From positions 29,418,987 to 29,482,986 of the forward strand of contig NC_084893.1 of the NCBI RefSeq assembly GCF_958979055.1: a DNA stretch of 64,000 bases, in the 5' to 3' direction. Below are positions 1 through 11,990 of the stretch, piece after piece. Both the position numbers and the translations under genes were made by a program. The DNA comes from Alnus glutinosa. Lineage: Eukaryota; Streptophyta; Magnoliopsida; Fagales; Betulaceae. Position 1 is the first letter of the stretch. Every line of letters starts with the position of its first letter. The notes below the pieces were generated by a model. The model worked only from the letters and a program-made list of their open reading frames with translations, was not told the origin of the DNA and ran no database searches.

Positions 1-545
1 TTTCCAATAATAGTCTCTGGCAAGGGAATTGCATGTGTTTGGCAATTAAGCCATCGTAGTTGTTGCACATTTGATACAATTACCTACAAGTAATGCCATA
101 AATCAGATGCTTTGAGCAACTTGTTGAAATTTATTTGACAAGTCTCATTTGCAGAAGCAGGGGAAATAGTAATAAACTTAGGTGTCATTTTTATACAAAT
201 AAGAAATTGGAAGTGTCAATTTTGGTTTTCTGAATTTAATCATTGTGTAATGAGGACATTGTCATATGGGTGTTTGGTGTATGAGAGTATGTAGCTTTGT
301 GAAACAATGCGAAGCCACGGCCTTTAGGTAGTATTATGGCGAAGACTCATGAATCCATGCCGGAATAGGAGAGTGGTATTCTGAAGAGTCCCTCATTGGC
401 CATCTTTTGATGTGCATGATGTGGATAATGTTATATATATATATAATTGCCTCATCATGCTTATGTCCAAAGGTTTCTATGAACATTTTTGATTCATTAC
501 AGGGATCTAATACTATGTTTACATTCCATAATCTGGTACCTACAG
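1..545. other. Intron or upstream sequence before the DUF2431 terminal exon
   Basis: No coding exon was found here. The stretch ends in a splice acceptor (TACCTACAG) just before the exon at 546. The expected preceding exon, with the FNFPHAGF-type motif of this family, is not visible on either strand, so it should lie beyond the left edge. Confidence 0.5.
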
Positions 546-1464
546 GATGCATAGAGATCTTGTGAATGGCTTCTTCAGGAATGCAAGAGGCATGCTTCGA
601 GCAAGTGGTGAGATTCATGTAAACCACAAAACTTCAAGGCCATTCTGCCAATGGAATATAGAGGAACTTGCTTCACAGAACTCTTTGACATTGGCTGAGT
701 GTGTTGATTTCAAGAAAGAAGACTACCCAGGTTACAAAAATAAGAGAGGGGATGGTTCGCGATGTGATAAACCCTTCCCTTTGGGAGAGTGCAGCACCTT
801 TAAATTCCAATTGTCCCTTAAAACTAAAACGTCGTGTAGAGGGATAAGGCATTTGGCTCCAGCAGTACATGGAAGATCGCAGCAATTTCAAGGGATGCCG
901 GTCCAAATGCATCAGTGCTCAACTTCAGATAATTTCAATTATCCTCGAGCTGGTTACTTAACAAATATGGAACAAATTTCAGAGGATTTTTGTTTGCCAT
1001 TAACAGCTAGAAGGATAACACCTTTAGCTTTGGCAGCACATGGAAGATCGCAGCGATTTCAAGAGACTCCGGTCGAAATGCAGCAGTTTTCTACTTCAAT
1101 TAACTCTAGTCATCCTGGAGCAGGTTACTCAATGAATGTGGAGCAAGTTTCAGAGGATTTGCAGTTGCCGTTAACAATCAGTGCTAGAAATGAATGCTTT
1201 GGGATGATTGATGGGCACTTGAATAATCAAACAGAAATGTTTGGAAGAAATATGATTGATTCAAGATACCCTTTTCATGCACCAAGGCTTCATTTTAGAG
1301 ACTTTGCAGAAATTCCAGGAAGAACCTTGAATGGTGACACATACGTTTTGCGTGAGCTTCAGCGTAGGATCTATATTTTGAGGTCAATGCAGCGGGCAAG
1401 GTTGATGTTGGCTGATAGTCACCGACTGAATGCAAGTGGTGCACAGGTGCCGCAGTACCTGTAA
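546..1464 (+). CDS. DUF2431 (BMT5-like methyltransferase fold) protein, terminal exon only
   Basis: This is the last exon of a plant DUF2431 gene of the At4g26485-like group. The family relates to yeast Bmt5, a 25S rRNA uridine-N3 methyltransferase; the role in plants is inferred. Residues 1-93 of the exon (MHRDLVNGFFRNARGML to ECSTFKFQ) are the C-terminal part of the domain, with the HVNHKTSRPF and DYPGYKNKRGDG segments typical of the family. The exon starts in phase 2 after a TACCTACAG acceptor, the same phase as the last exon of the neighbouring copy at 4849. The SAM-binding N-terminal exons lie off the left edge. Unlike copy 2, which stops right after the domain, this protein continues for about 210 residues, including a 57-residue direct duplication. 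The exon is open to its TAA, so the gene looks functional as far as it can be seen. Confidence 0.85.
841..1176 (+). repeat. In-frame 171-bp tandem duplication in the DUF2431 C-terminal extension
   Basis: Two diverged copies at a 171-bp (57-codon) offset, for example GGAAGATCGCAGC at 871 and again at 1042. Both encode a GRSQ(Q/R)FQ...P(R/G)AGY...(Q)(I/V)SED pattern. The spacing keeps the frame, so the duplication lengthens the protein without breaking it. Confidence 0.8.
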
Positions 1465-1880
1465 ATACAGTATGTTTTACAGTACTTCTATACCTGCTGG
1501 TTCTTTCAAGTATATTAGGAAGAGCCATGGTACACTTCATTTTTCATTCCATTTCCCAACTGTCCCTTTTGCAAATTGACCATTGAATTTGTGAGACTTA
1601 TTTGTTAATCCACTGTACGGAAATGAGTGAAAGATGGGTCGGAGAATGATTTTAATCGTTTCTCTATTAGGTATGCATTGGTGTGTAGGACTTTTGAAGC
1701 TCTGAGATCATAGCTGTTGCAGTTTCATGTGTTTTGGGATCTGATTTCTTGCGAGCATCCACAGCACACATTCTGTTTAGATGTTATAAATTTAACCGTT
1801 TTGTGCAAAATGGTTGTATTGTATGCATGCTGTACCAAGTTGCCTTGGGAATCGAGTTTCTGGAGACATAAAATATAATT

Positions 1881-2046
1881 GGTTCGTTTGATAAAACTTT
1901 TTAGAAGTTATTTTTTTTGTTTTTTTGGTTGAAAAAGTATTATGCAACTAAAGGTGAAAATAATTTTGAGTGTTTTGTGTATGTGATTTGTTAATGCTTA
2001 ACAAAAAAGCCAAAAGCTTTCCTAAAATTCTTTGTCAAATGAGGCC
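1881..2046. mobile_element. Small MITE-like inverted-repeat element
   Basis: The left end GGTTCGTTTGATAAAAC is roughly mirrored by the right end, whose reverse complement is GGCCTCATTTGACAAAG. Length is about 166 bp and there is no coding capacity. It resembles the GTTTGG(T/C)AA-type MITEs further right. No clear target duplication. Confidence 0.4.
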
Positions 2047-2084
2047 TATCTTCTCTCTCCTCTACAAGAGTTCTCCGTCTTTCA

Positions 2085-2369
<285 letters not shown>

Positions 2370-3303
2370 TCATCCCACCTCCTATTTCTTGCCTTTTTTT
2401 TTTTTCCCAGTGGAGGGGGGGATAGCCCCTTAAACCAAATATTTTTAGATTTTATAGTTTTTAAGTCCAAATCCAAAAGCTCTTGGGTTGGTCACAAAAA
2501 ATTCCAATAAAAATTATATAGAATAATGGTCTTTTAAAATGTTATACGTATTTTTACTTTTTTGCCTACGGATCAGGCCGCTACAGTTTTTCTGTGCTTT
2601 TTTCCCGTTTTGGCATTTCGGCTCTTCCATTTTTTTTTCTTTCAATTTTTGCTCCTCATGTTCTAGCTTTATTTTCTTTTTTCTTTATTTTTCTTCTCTT
2701 GAAGTAGAGAATGCAAAAGCCTAAAAGAAACGGGTAACATAAGACTAAAATGTAGAAGAAAATTATTCGATAAATCTCTTTTTCTCTCCTGATTCTAAAT
2801 AAAAGTCGATTGACAGTATCACATCAGTAAAGTATGATAAAAGTGTAGTGTATAACATTTCTCTTTTAATTTTTTCTCCTTCATTTCTTAGATAGTCTCA
2901 TTATTATTTTGACCGGTTATAGATAAGAGTTAATTAATTTAGCTGGTAGTCTGTGGCTATTAAGCCTAAACAAAGGCCATGACTACATTGGCAGATATAA
3001 TGAACTTCGCTAAATTGCTAGGCTGCCTAGTGCCTGGGTGCGTGCTTTATTGTTTGGGTGTAGGCAGGTAGTGATTGGGTGAAAGAAAAGGTTAAAAGTC
3101 TTGTTCATGATATTGTTCTTTAGCACAATATGTTGATCATTGACGTAATTGTTTTGTTGTTTTTTATTTTCACGAGTTGCCTAGGGAGGTGGATCTATTT
3201 ATGGCTTTTAAGTTATAAATTTACCACTCTACATCCACTTCAATTCTTGCTTCGACAATTCAAGAGGAGGTAGTTGTAAGATTTGCCTGTTTCCAACGGA
3301 CTA

Positions 3304-3435
3304 GAATTCTCTCCAGTTGAGAAGAACTAGATAGGAGTCGGTCCCTTATGTTGAGGGATAGTTACAAGACTGCCTCTCAACATAAGGAACTTGCTCTTCT
3401 CCATTTCTCCGGTTAAAATTTAACTGAAGAGAATT
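3304..3435. repeat. Short hairpin or MITE relic
   Basis: Inverted repeat: AATTCTCTCCAGTTGAG at the left pairs with AACTGAAGAGAATT at the right, and CCCTTATGTTGAG pairs with CTCAACATAAGG in the centre. About 130 bp, non-coding. Confidence 0.45.
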
Positions 3436-4108
3436 TTGATGAGTTCCGAACAACTATTTACTCAGAAGCAAGAAGGCCTCACAACTCCCTCTTTATAGAG
3501 CTGTCGGAATTGGGTGGAATTCAAACAGATGGACTTGGGATTATATCCAAATCCATTAAGGATCACAACGAAGATACCATTTACAAGTTTCTCTTTCTTC
3601 CACTCTTGCGAGGCGAACAAAGAGATGGACACAAATAAATGCACAAAAAGGGCCCAATTAACTAAGTCGACCAAACATGTACAAAATCTAACCCTTCCTA
3701 ATTCCTATGGATATTCTTTCAACAAGTTGGGCAAACAAGGCCCGACCGAGGATGTAAAGAGGTACCATTAACTAAGTTCATTAACCACGTTGGTACGTAG
3801 GTACATGGACATTAAAGGGCCTATATGGATAGAAAACTAGGACACCTCCTCATCACTCTCAGTCGTTCATGCATGCATGCATGGAAGCCATCGAAACTTG
3901 TATTTCTTGGGAAATGAGTCGGTGATTTTAATGATAGTAGCATAATTCTTCGTGTCGATTCAAATAATGCTCATTCAATCCAACGGGACGCATGGGCGCG
4001 CTCCTCCAAGAGTGCGACTCCTATATATCCATATTAATTAGAAAAGTTAAACACTACTTAGAGGAGAAGTTTGAAGATTTTTAATTTGGGCTAAAGAGAA
4101 TCAATTAA

Positions 4109-5125
4109 ATGGGTGAGTCTAGTGTAGATAAAATTAATGGAGCAGAGAAAAGAATACCGCATTATAGACTTTATAGTAGCTCTCATAAAATACTGCTTGT
4201 GGGTGAGGGAGATTTCTCTTTTGCTGCATGCTTAGCAAAAGCATTTGGCACTGCTGCCAACATGACTGCCACCTCTTTTGATTCCAAAGGTATCGTTTCG
4301 GACTGCAATATACTACCTCTTCCAATATCTCTTTAAGTGTTGGTCAACATTCTTTCATTAATTTATTCTTCTTACATATACATTTGTTTCTGTCGTCTTC
4401 CCTATATATATATATGTTTGTTTACATACTTTTGGACTTCTTTCTAACTGGGAGCTGTTCGCCATGCATACCAAAGAGCTATTGATGACTGAATATTCTA
4501 ATGACATGAGCAATTTGAAAGAACTGGAGGAGCGGAGATGCACTGTTTTGCATGATGTGGATGCCCGTAATATGAACCGACACCCTCTCCTTCATTTCAA
4601 ATTGTTCGACAGGCCAGGATAACCTTCAATTTCCCTCATGCTGGTTTCATTTGGAAGGAACATGATGAGTACCAAATTGAGTAAGCTTTTATGTTTTATG
4701 TTTTCTTTTTTCTGTCTTGAATGTTTTGAAAAAGTTCATGATAATGGCCGGCCACTTCAACCAGACACATGCATATCGACATCTAAAATCAAACGTGCAA
4801 TCGGTACGGTCATGGTCTCTAATTAATGAAAATGATGTTTTTTTTCAGGCTTCACAGGATGTTGGTTAGGGGATTCTTGAGGAGTGCAATGGACATGCTG
4901 ACAGAGAATGGAGAAATTCACATTACCCACAAGACGGCTTACCCTTACACAAAGTGGGAGATAGTGGAGTTAGCAGAGGAGATTGGGTTGTGTTTGCTTA
5001 AGAAAGTTCGATTTCATTCATGGTACTATCCAGGTTACATTAATAGGAGAGGGTCTGGGACTAAAATCAACGAAACATTCCCTGTAGGAGAATGCAGAAC
5101 TTTCAAATTCGCCAAGTCATGGTAA
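4109..5125 (+). pseudogene. Second DUF2431 gene copy, three exons, frameshifted
   Basis: Model: exon 1 4109-4289, exon 2 4477-4680, exon 3 4849-5125, all with GT-AG borders and consistent phases (1 then 2). Exon 1 encodes the SAM-binding motif (KILLVGEGDFSFAACLAKAF); exon 2 the SNLKELEERRCTVLHDVD and FNFPHAGF segments; exon 3 the same C-terminal part as the gene at 546-1464, ending right after ECRTFKFAKSW. In exon 2 the frame breaks: after LFDR the reading frame meets TAA at 4620-4622, while the family sequence resumes in another frame at 4619 (ITFNFPHAGF). The shift equals a 5-bp CCAGG insertion at about 4614-4618, next to a similar AGG. No GT-AG intron explains it. Splice sites and the rest of the frame are clean, so the break looks recent, or it could be a sequencing error. 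It lies in tandem with the first copy. Confidence 0.75.
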
Positions 5126-7948
5126 AACATCCCGTTCAACAATTACAATATCGTGTTCAACGTGTTTTAGCCCTATTACTAGTTAAAAACGCTCTCTAAA
5201 AAACCTCTATTCTCTCTCTCTGTCTCTCTGATAAGCTCTTCGCAACAAAAGCCATGGGAGGAGAGAAGCTCAAAGCTTTTCTCCCCCTTCTCTTTCTTCA
5301 TTTTTTCTTCTCTATCCCTCCCTTTTCTCACTGCTAACGCCTCCCATATCCTGCTAGAATTTTTTATAGCCTTATTTACCTCTTTGAAGGCCTTATCTAC
5401 CATTTCAAAGGTCATGTTTATATCTTCGGAAGCTTTGTTTATTTTTTCCTTAGTACTATCATTGGTTATCTTCTTCCTTCAACATGTCTCTGGCCAAATT
5501 TGTCAGGATTTTGGATTGAATTTTTTGAAGTTGGATTTACTTTCCTCCACCAGCTCTTGTTTGACACGCGTGCCACCACTTTGTTCCCTGTTGTCTTCCG
5601 CCTCCGCCAACACCAGTCATGCCTCCATCAGACCTCTCCTCATTGAAGCTTGGCTTGCATGCATTTGCGAGTGGATTTCACTCGTTGGTGCGTGTTGCAC
5701 ACGCTCCGTCTCGTGTATAGCCCTCCACCTTTACTTGCCGCCAGTCTCCTTCCTACTCTGCCACATACGCCAGATGTCGTTGTGCCGCTCATTGTTTTTA
5801 TTTTTTTATTTTATTTTATTTTATTTTTTCGGGTTGTTAAAACTATCTTCACCTTTGGTTTTGTTTTAACCGTTATCAGTGTCTTCTCTGTTGTGGTGAT
5901 TCACCTCTGTGTGTGATATTGTAATTGTTTCTTTGGTTGGCTATAGTTTGGGTTTTCGGACCTTTCGAGGTTTGGGGCCCTTACGCATTTTGACTGTGCC
6001 ATTCGTGGTGTACCTTACCAAATCACCTTTAGTGGTAACCACTTTTCTTGATCTTTGTACCAAGGATATATACGACCGCATCATTTATTTGTTGTATTCC
6101 CTTTTATTATCTGTTTATCTACAATGTTGTAGTTATTTTTGGATCCTTTGTTGGGTTGCCATGCCCTATGTTTTTATTTAATATAATCTTTTGTTGAAGT
6201 ACTTTTATATATATATACTAGTTGGATGGTACGTGCAATGCACATGCTTAATTGGTTCCCGTTGTTATGCATCACTATAATTGTTAACATTATAATTTTA
6301 ATATCATACATATATTATAGAATAGATTTAATATCTAGATTATTAAATAAGTATACATTGAATTTTCTTAACAAAAAAAGTAAAATTGTAAAATAATAAA
6401 ATTGAGTAAATGTGATATACCAAAAGAAAATAGAAGAGAGTTAATTTAGATAGCACACATATGTTACTTCAAACCAAAAGGTACATACAATTGTAATTAT
6501 ATCAAATGTTTTTTCATTATAATGCATCATGAACCTTAAAAAGCATCATGCATGAATTATCACCACAATAGCATATCTTTTTTTATATTTCCCTTTCAAC
6601 GGTCCTAATAACCTATACATAAACACTACCAAATCAGTCTTATAGACAACAATTCCACAGCTCCATAGCTGATGTATCTCTTTTTAATTTAACATGTTGG
6701 AGTACATTTGTGACAACCACTAAATGAGTAAGCATTGCCTCTTAATGTTTTTATTACCAATTAAGGACTTCATTTTTTTTAGGGGGGCATAAATGACGAT
6801 TTTATAGACCATATTCTTCTCTCAAAACCACCATCAACCTGCATGTGCAACAGTTCTAGTGGAGACCCACGGGTGTACTCCCTTGTAGCTTGTAAACCAA
6901 ATGCCATGCTAGTACTATTTGTTAATCAAACCAAAACAATAAATCAATTTGCTAAAATAGTTACGGTTCTTGGGAAAAAAGAAAGAAAGAAGAGGATATT
7001 TTCGTCAATATTTGTTTCCTTTTTTTTCTCCTTAGACTAAAGAGGCATGCCGTTATCTTAAATTCCACAAAGCTCTGCTATCAAATTTTGAAACTATCAT
7101 CATTCATCAAAAAAAAAAAAAACACCATTTCCTTGAAACAGTAAGAAAAATCCATCGAGGAAGTTGCAAAAGAAGCAACATGTCCATTTAAAGCAGATGT
7201 ATTTGGTGCATTGTTCTTCTACAGTACGTACACTATTGTTCTCTTTTTGTGCAAAGTTAGTAGTAAAAATCAAGGGGGCAAAAGAAAAATGAGCAATAAT
7301 GCATAACAAATAATGTAAAAAAAGATGCCAGCCAAATTTGAATCCCACCACTTGCACACACCAATAGCTGCAGAATTAAGAATGACTCAAAAGAAGCTTC
7401 AATGGGATCTATAAAACACACAAAAATGAAGAACAATAAGTAAAAACGCATAAAGGCACTATAAAATTATCGAATCAGAATTTATTTCCATAGGAGCCTT
7501 TTTTTTTTTTTTTAGTGAATGCTTAGCTTAAACAAAATGTAGGTCCCAATATCTGAAAGTTCCAATTAAACTCACAAAATTAAAACACTCCTTTTATCTC
7601 AAAGCAGGTGTTGCGATTTGAAATGGCATGATTTAAATGAAAAAGGCCAAAAAAATATAGTTTTCCTAAAATATCCTTTACATTAGTAGCACAAATTTTT
7701 ATAAATGCCTTGTTTGCTTTCTGAAAAAATGTGAGGTAAATACAGGAAGTTGAAGAAGTATGAGCTTCCACTTTTGAAAAGTTTCAAATATTTTGAGCCA
7801 TCCCAAAAAGGAAAAAGTTATCATCTATTTTCATACGGATGGAAAGGTATATAAAGACATTAAAACATTAACCAACTTCAGCAGAATTAAATTAAAGAAA
7901 TTAAAAACTAAATTGTAGGTATGTATTTTAATTTAAATCACAATCTAG
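5126..7948. other. Intergenic; dispersed repeat relic, no gene supported
   Basis: A pyrimidine-rich stretch at about 5230-5450 is shared with 60780-61330. Open frames at 5384-6181 are low-complexity with no recognisable domain. The rest (6200-7900) is AT-rich with poly-A and poly-T tracts. Confidence 0.5.
5230..5450 (+). repeat. Dispersed repeat, copy 1 (partner near 60.8-61.3 kb)
   Basis: Shared segments include ATGGGAGGAG(A/G)GAAGCTC and CTCTTTGAAGGCCTT, in the same order in both places. The partner copy is interrupted by a MITE. Identity of the repeat is unknown. Confidence 0.55.
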
Positions 7949-8034
7949 TCAATACCCAGAACCCCAATACTCCAGAATCCAACAAAACCAACTAAAAACC
8001 AAAGAAAACAAGCAAGTAAGCTCAAATTCCAGAC

Positions 8035-8212
8035 CTTGATGTACGTGAATGGTACCACTGCCAAATTTAGTGCCGCTCTTGTTGTGGAACTCTATCCAAG
8101 CCCTGTTCTTGTAAAAGCACACGCATTTCCAGTCCGAAGTGTCGTTTGGGGACGAGGCAGTGCCCACGAAGCTGGGCAAAAGGTCCACCGGGCTGTTAAG
8201 CGAGTTGAGCAT
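8035..8212 (-). pseudogene. First coding exon of an unrecognised host gene, truncated
   Basis: Minus-strand exon starting MLNSLNSPVDLLPSF and containing DWKCVCFYKNRAWIEFHN and SGTKFGSGTIHVH. The composition looks like real protein and unlike the surrounding low-complexity DNA. A GT donor follows CATCAAG at 8035/8034. I do not recognise the family. An in-frame TAA lies just upstream of the ATG, so 8212 is the likely start. No later exons could be found between 8034 and the DUF2431 genes, so the gene appears truncated. Its upstream leader is separated from it by a 5.3 kb retrotransposon at 8243-13549. The stretch 13550-14000, which continues this strand beyond the element, has the look of an upstream leader exon and intron. 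Confidence 0.45.
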
Positions 8213-8242
8213 TAGTATGTTGGCGTGTGCTTATAGCTATGA

Positions 8243-8660
8243 TGATAGGAACTCTCAGTAGTTGGAATGGAAATGGAAGATAGTTTATAGATAAAGACTC
8301 CAATTAGGGAATGGAGACAACCACAAATGACATAAGTCAGTACAATAATCAATACCATACCCCTACGTCTAGACTTGATCTTATACACACAACTGTTAAA
8401 GAAATGATAAACGAATGATAACTACCCACTAAGCTAATGCTGATAACTGCCCTTCACTACTGAACGTGCAATCCCCACTAAGAGACTGCATGTTGATAGC
8501 TAACACACGATTGCAGAGTGATGGTCACTCTGCAATGCTAACCCCTGTTTCCACGCCCCTGTTCCCACGACCCCCATGATATCCTTGTTGCTCCACATCT
8601 ACTGCCATGTAACGTGGGTTGGGTAGAGGTGGCCGAGAGGACTTTCGTGGGTTGCTATTA
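8243..8660 (-). repeat. 3' LTR of the chromovirus (left copy)
   Basis: Starts TGATAGGAACTCTCAG and ends GTTGCTATTA on the plus strand. It aligns end to end with 13132-13549, with no length difference. The terminal CA is mutated to TA. Confidence 0.95.
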
Positions 8661-8674
8661 TTCGCCCGCCCTTG
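8661..8674 (-). promoter_or_regulatory. Polypurine tract of the chromovirus
   Basis: On the minus strand AAGGGCGGGCGAA directly precedes the 3' LTR, the position expected for the plus-strand primer of reverse transcription. Confidence 0.7.
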
Positions 8675-8710
8675 AAGAGCAGCCTTGTCCGCAAGGTTGA
8701 TGGACGAGAA

Positions 8711-8971
8711 CTACTTTTGGAGTGTGTTAGGGTCTTCCCAAGTGGCATCTTCGGGTGCCAAGTGTTTCCATTGGACCAATGCTTCAGTGGCAAACTTGGT
8801 TCCTTTCTTGACCCAGCGGTAGTCGAGAATCTGGAGGGGTTCAATGAGGGGCCCAGCATCTTCTGAGAAGGGAGGTAGCGTGGTAGAGATAGAGGTGTCA
8901 TCCCCATACTGTTTCTTTAGGAGCGAGACATGTAACACAGTATGGACTTTAGACTCCATTGGTAGCACCAT
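8711..8971 (-). pseudogene. Integrase C-terminal region with chromodomain
   Basis: Contains HTVLHVSLLKKQYG, the typical linker after the integrase core, then ILDYRWVKKG...ALVQWKHLAPEDATWED, the chromodomain core that targets these elements to histone-marked chromatin. It is in the same frame as the integrase core at 9383-9667 but separated from it by degraded sequence. Confidence 0.85.
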
Positions 8972-9382
8972 GCAATATGCAACTGGACCAATTTCTGTAG
9001 TAATCTGGAATGGCCCGAAATATTTGTTTGCTAGCTTTTGGTGGGCTCGACGGAAGACACTTTGTTGACGGTATGGCTGCAGCTTTAAGTATACCTAATC
9101 ACCGACGTCAAATTTCACCTCCCGACGCTTGGCATCAGCGTATTGCTTCATGCGATTGTTGGAGTGAATCAGATGGCCTTTCAATTGTCGGAGTAACTAA
9201 TCTCAGGCTTGTAAGGTGTGATCAACCTCGCTAACTGATGATGCACCATCCAAATAGTTAATCAGACGTGGTGGGGCTCGGCCAAAGAGTGCTTGAAAAG
9301 GTGTTGTATCGATCGACTTGTGGAAGCTGGTGTTATACCAGTATCCTGCCCATGCCAGAAAGGATTCCCAACACCTGGGATG

Positions 9383-10296
9383 CTAGCTTGTGAAGCAACA
9401 CAAGTACTGTTTGAGGCAGCGATTGACAACCTCGGTCTGACCGTCTGTTTGAGGATGGTATGCCGAACTCATCTTCAACTCGGTGCCTTGAAGCTTGAAG
9501 AATTCCTGCCAGAAGGAGCTGAGGAAGATTGGATCACGATCACTTACTATGGAGCGTGGAACACCATGCAATTTCATGATGCCGGAGACAAAGACCGTAG
9601 CTACTGCCTTAGCTGAATATGGGTGGCCCAGAGCAAAGAAATGTCCATATTTGGTTAATCGATCCACAACTTTTTTCCTGTAGACATAGGTAGGCCATCG
9701 ATAAAATCCATGCTAATATCTTCCCATACCTGTGTTGGAATTGGCAGTGGCTGGAGGAGTCCCATAGGAGATCAGGCTTCATGTTTATTTCTTTGGCAGA
9801 CATCGCATGCTGAGACAAAGGCTTTTACGTCAGCTCTCATGGCAATCCTGTAGAAGTTTTGGGCTAGCCTCTTGAGAGTCCGCAGGATTCCAGAATGGCC
9901 TGCAAATTTGGAAGAGTGGAACTCCTGTAGGATTTCATTTTTTAGAGTGGATGTGGGAGGGATGACAATGCGTCCCTTGAAAAATAATATGCCATCATGC
10001 ATCTTGTAGTGGGACATAGTTGCTGGAGTTTGCTGCAGTTTTTGGTGAAGTGCCAGCAGGTACGGGTCAATGTTATTGATCTGCTTCAGATCCTCCCATA
10101 AGCTGAATTGAGGGCTCGAGATTCCATCCAGTGTTGGACTTGTGATGGATAGCAGCAATAGGCTATGGGGCATCCTGGACATAGCATCAACAGCTGAATT
10201 CATGCGTCCTGGCGGATAAATAATTTCGTAGTCATAGCCGACTAGCTTGGAGACCCACTTTTGCTGCTCAGGAGTGACTATGCGCTGCTCCAACAA
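9383..10296 (-). pseudogene. Ty3/gypsy integrase (zinc-binding and catalytic core), frameshifted
   Basis: The 9772-10296 part covers the end of RNase H (KWVSKLVGYDYEIIYPPG) and the HHCC zinc-binding segment (FAGHSGILRTLKRL...CDVCQRNKHEA). The 9383-9667 part carries the core, with [13 protein letters not shown] and [14 protein letters not shown] giving the second Asp and the Glu of the DDE triad. A frame change and a stop lie between them (9667-9774), where several residues of the usual sequence are missing. Confidence 0.9.
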
Positions 10297-10356
10297 AAAC
10301 TTGAGGCTTTTTTGGTCAATTTGGATTTGGAACTTTCGACCTAGGAGATACGGTCG

Positions 10357-11990
10357 CTACATTTTTATGGCTTCCATGACAGCTAACATCTCTTTTGCGT
10401 AGATTGCCCATGCTCGTTTAGATGGACCAAGCGCCTTGCTCAAGAACGCAATGGGACGCCCTTGCTGGCTCAAAATTGCTCCAATCCCAAAATCAGAAGC
10501 ATCTGTTTCGACAACAAATAAAGTAGTACAATCAGGTAATGCCAAGACCGGGGTTGTGACCATGGCATTTTTTAGTTTGTCAAATGATGTTGCAGCTGCC
10601 AAGGTCCAACCGAAATTCCCTTTTTTGAGGAGTTCTGTCAATGGTGCTATGATCAGGCTGTAATTCCGCACAAACTTGCGGTAATATCCAGTTAGGCCGA
10701 GAAAACCCCGCAGCTCGGTGATTGTTTTGGGTGGAGGCCAAGATTGCATAGCGTCGATTTTGCGGTTATCAACTCGAACTCCTTCTTGTGAAATGATGTG
10801 CCCGAGATAGTCCACCTCGCGAGCGCCAAATATGCACTTGGAGGGCTTGACATAGAACTTTTGAGCACTTAATATCTCGAAAAATTTTCAGAGATTTTCC
10901 ACATGTTCGTCCCACCGTTTGCTGTACACAAATATGTCGTCAAAGAATACCAATAAGAATTTTCGCAAGTAGGGTCGAAATACCTCATTCATGGCTGCTT
11001 GGAATGTGGACGGAGCATTGCAAAGACCAAATGGAATTGCGACATATTCATAGTGCTCGCTATGAGTTCTAAATGCCGTCTTGTGGATGTCGTTGGTATG
11101 GACCCGGATTTGATGATAGCCAGCCCTCAAATCCAATTTAATGAAATGGACAGCCCCATGCAATTCATCTAGCATGTCATCCACCGTAGGAATTGTAAAT
11201 CGATCCTTAATGGTGACTGCATTAAGGGCCCGGTAGTCGGTACAGAAGCGCCATGATCCATCTTTCTTCTTCACTAGGAGTATTGGTGAAGAGAACGGGC
11301 TGGTGCTAGGCTGAATGAGCCCAGTATTCAACATCTCGGTCACTTGTCTCTCTATCTCATGTTTTTGACAATGTGCATAGCGGTAAGGTTTAACATTGAC
11401 TGCTGAATGTCCTTCTTTCAAGGGAATTCTATGATCGAAGATACGTGAGGGAGGAATGCTCTCTGGTTCGTCGAGTAGGTGCTGGAATTCCCTGAGTAGA
11501 CTCTGAATTTCGTGTGCTAATGGGGCTGCATCTATCTTTGTTTTTACCAAGGGTACCACAGCAAACAACTCCCCTCCACCTTGCACTTCTCGGTCCATAG
11601 CTTGAATCATTATCTCCCGTGTAGGCTGCACTGTCTGGGCTACTAGCTTGATGGGCTGATTTTCCCATTGGAAACTCATGGTCATTTTTTTCCAGTCTCA
11701 TAGCACGGGACCCAGATTTTCCAACCACTAGATTCCCAGTACTATGTCTATTCCATGTAATGGTAAGGAGTACAATGTTGTACAGAACTGGAAACCTTGT
11801 ATGGAAATCATGACATTCGCATACCTTTCAATGCATCGAAGCTTTTCCCCGTTTGCCACCTTGACCGTGAATTATTCCGTTGGTGCTACTGCAAGTTGAA
11901 GTGCATGGGCTCTCTTGTGGTTCACAAAATTGTGGGTCGATCCACTGTCGATAAGGATCACCAAGGTCCTCCTTCCGATGGCAGCCTTGA
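10357..11990 (-). pseudogene. Protease, reverse transcriptase and RNase H of the chromovirus
   Basis: The aspartic protease motif LIDSGSTHNF is near 11930-11960. The RT runs from about 11450 with FSSPILLVKKKDGSWRFC, LDLRAGYHQIRV and the catalytic VFFDDIFVYS (about 10930-10950). RNase H has VVETDASDFGIGAILSQ (about 10480-10520). All lie in one reading frame with gag, so the element originally made a single gag-pol polyprotein. In-frame stops occur at 11872, 11728, 11698, 10888 and 10357. Confidence 0.92.

Noticed and set aside
400..460. Relic of DUF2431 exon 2 (GTGCATGATGTGGATAATG)
   Set aside because: Resembles the LHDVD segment for a few codons only and then becomes AT repeat; no splice sites.
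5384..6181. Overlapping hydrophobic open frames
   Set aside because: T-rich sequence gives Leu/Phe/Ile runs that imitate membrane segments. No family motif, and part of the stretch is a dispersed repeat.
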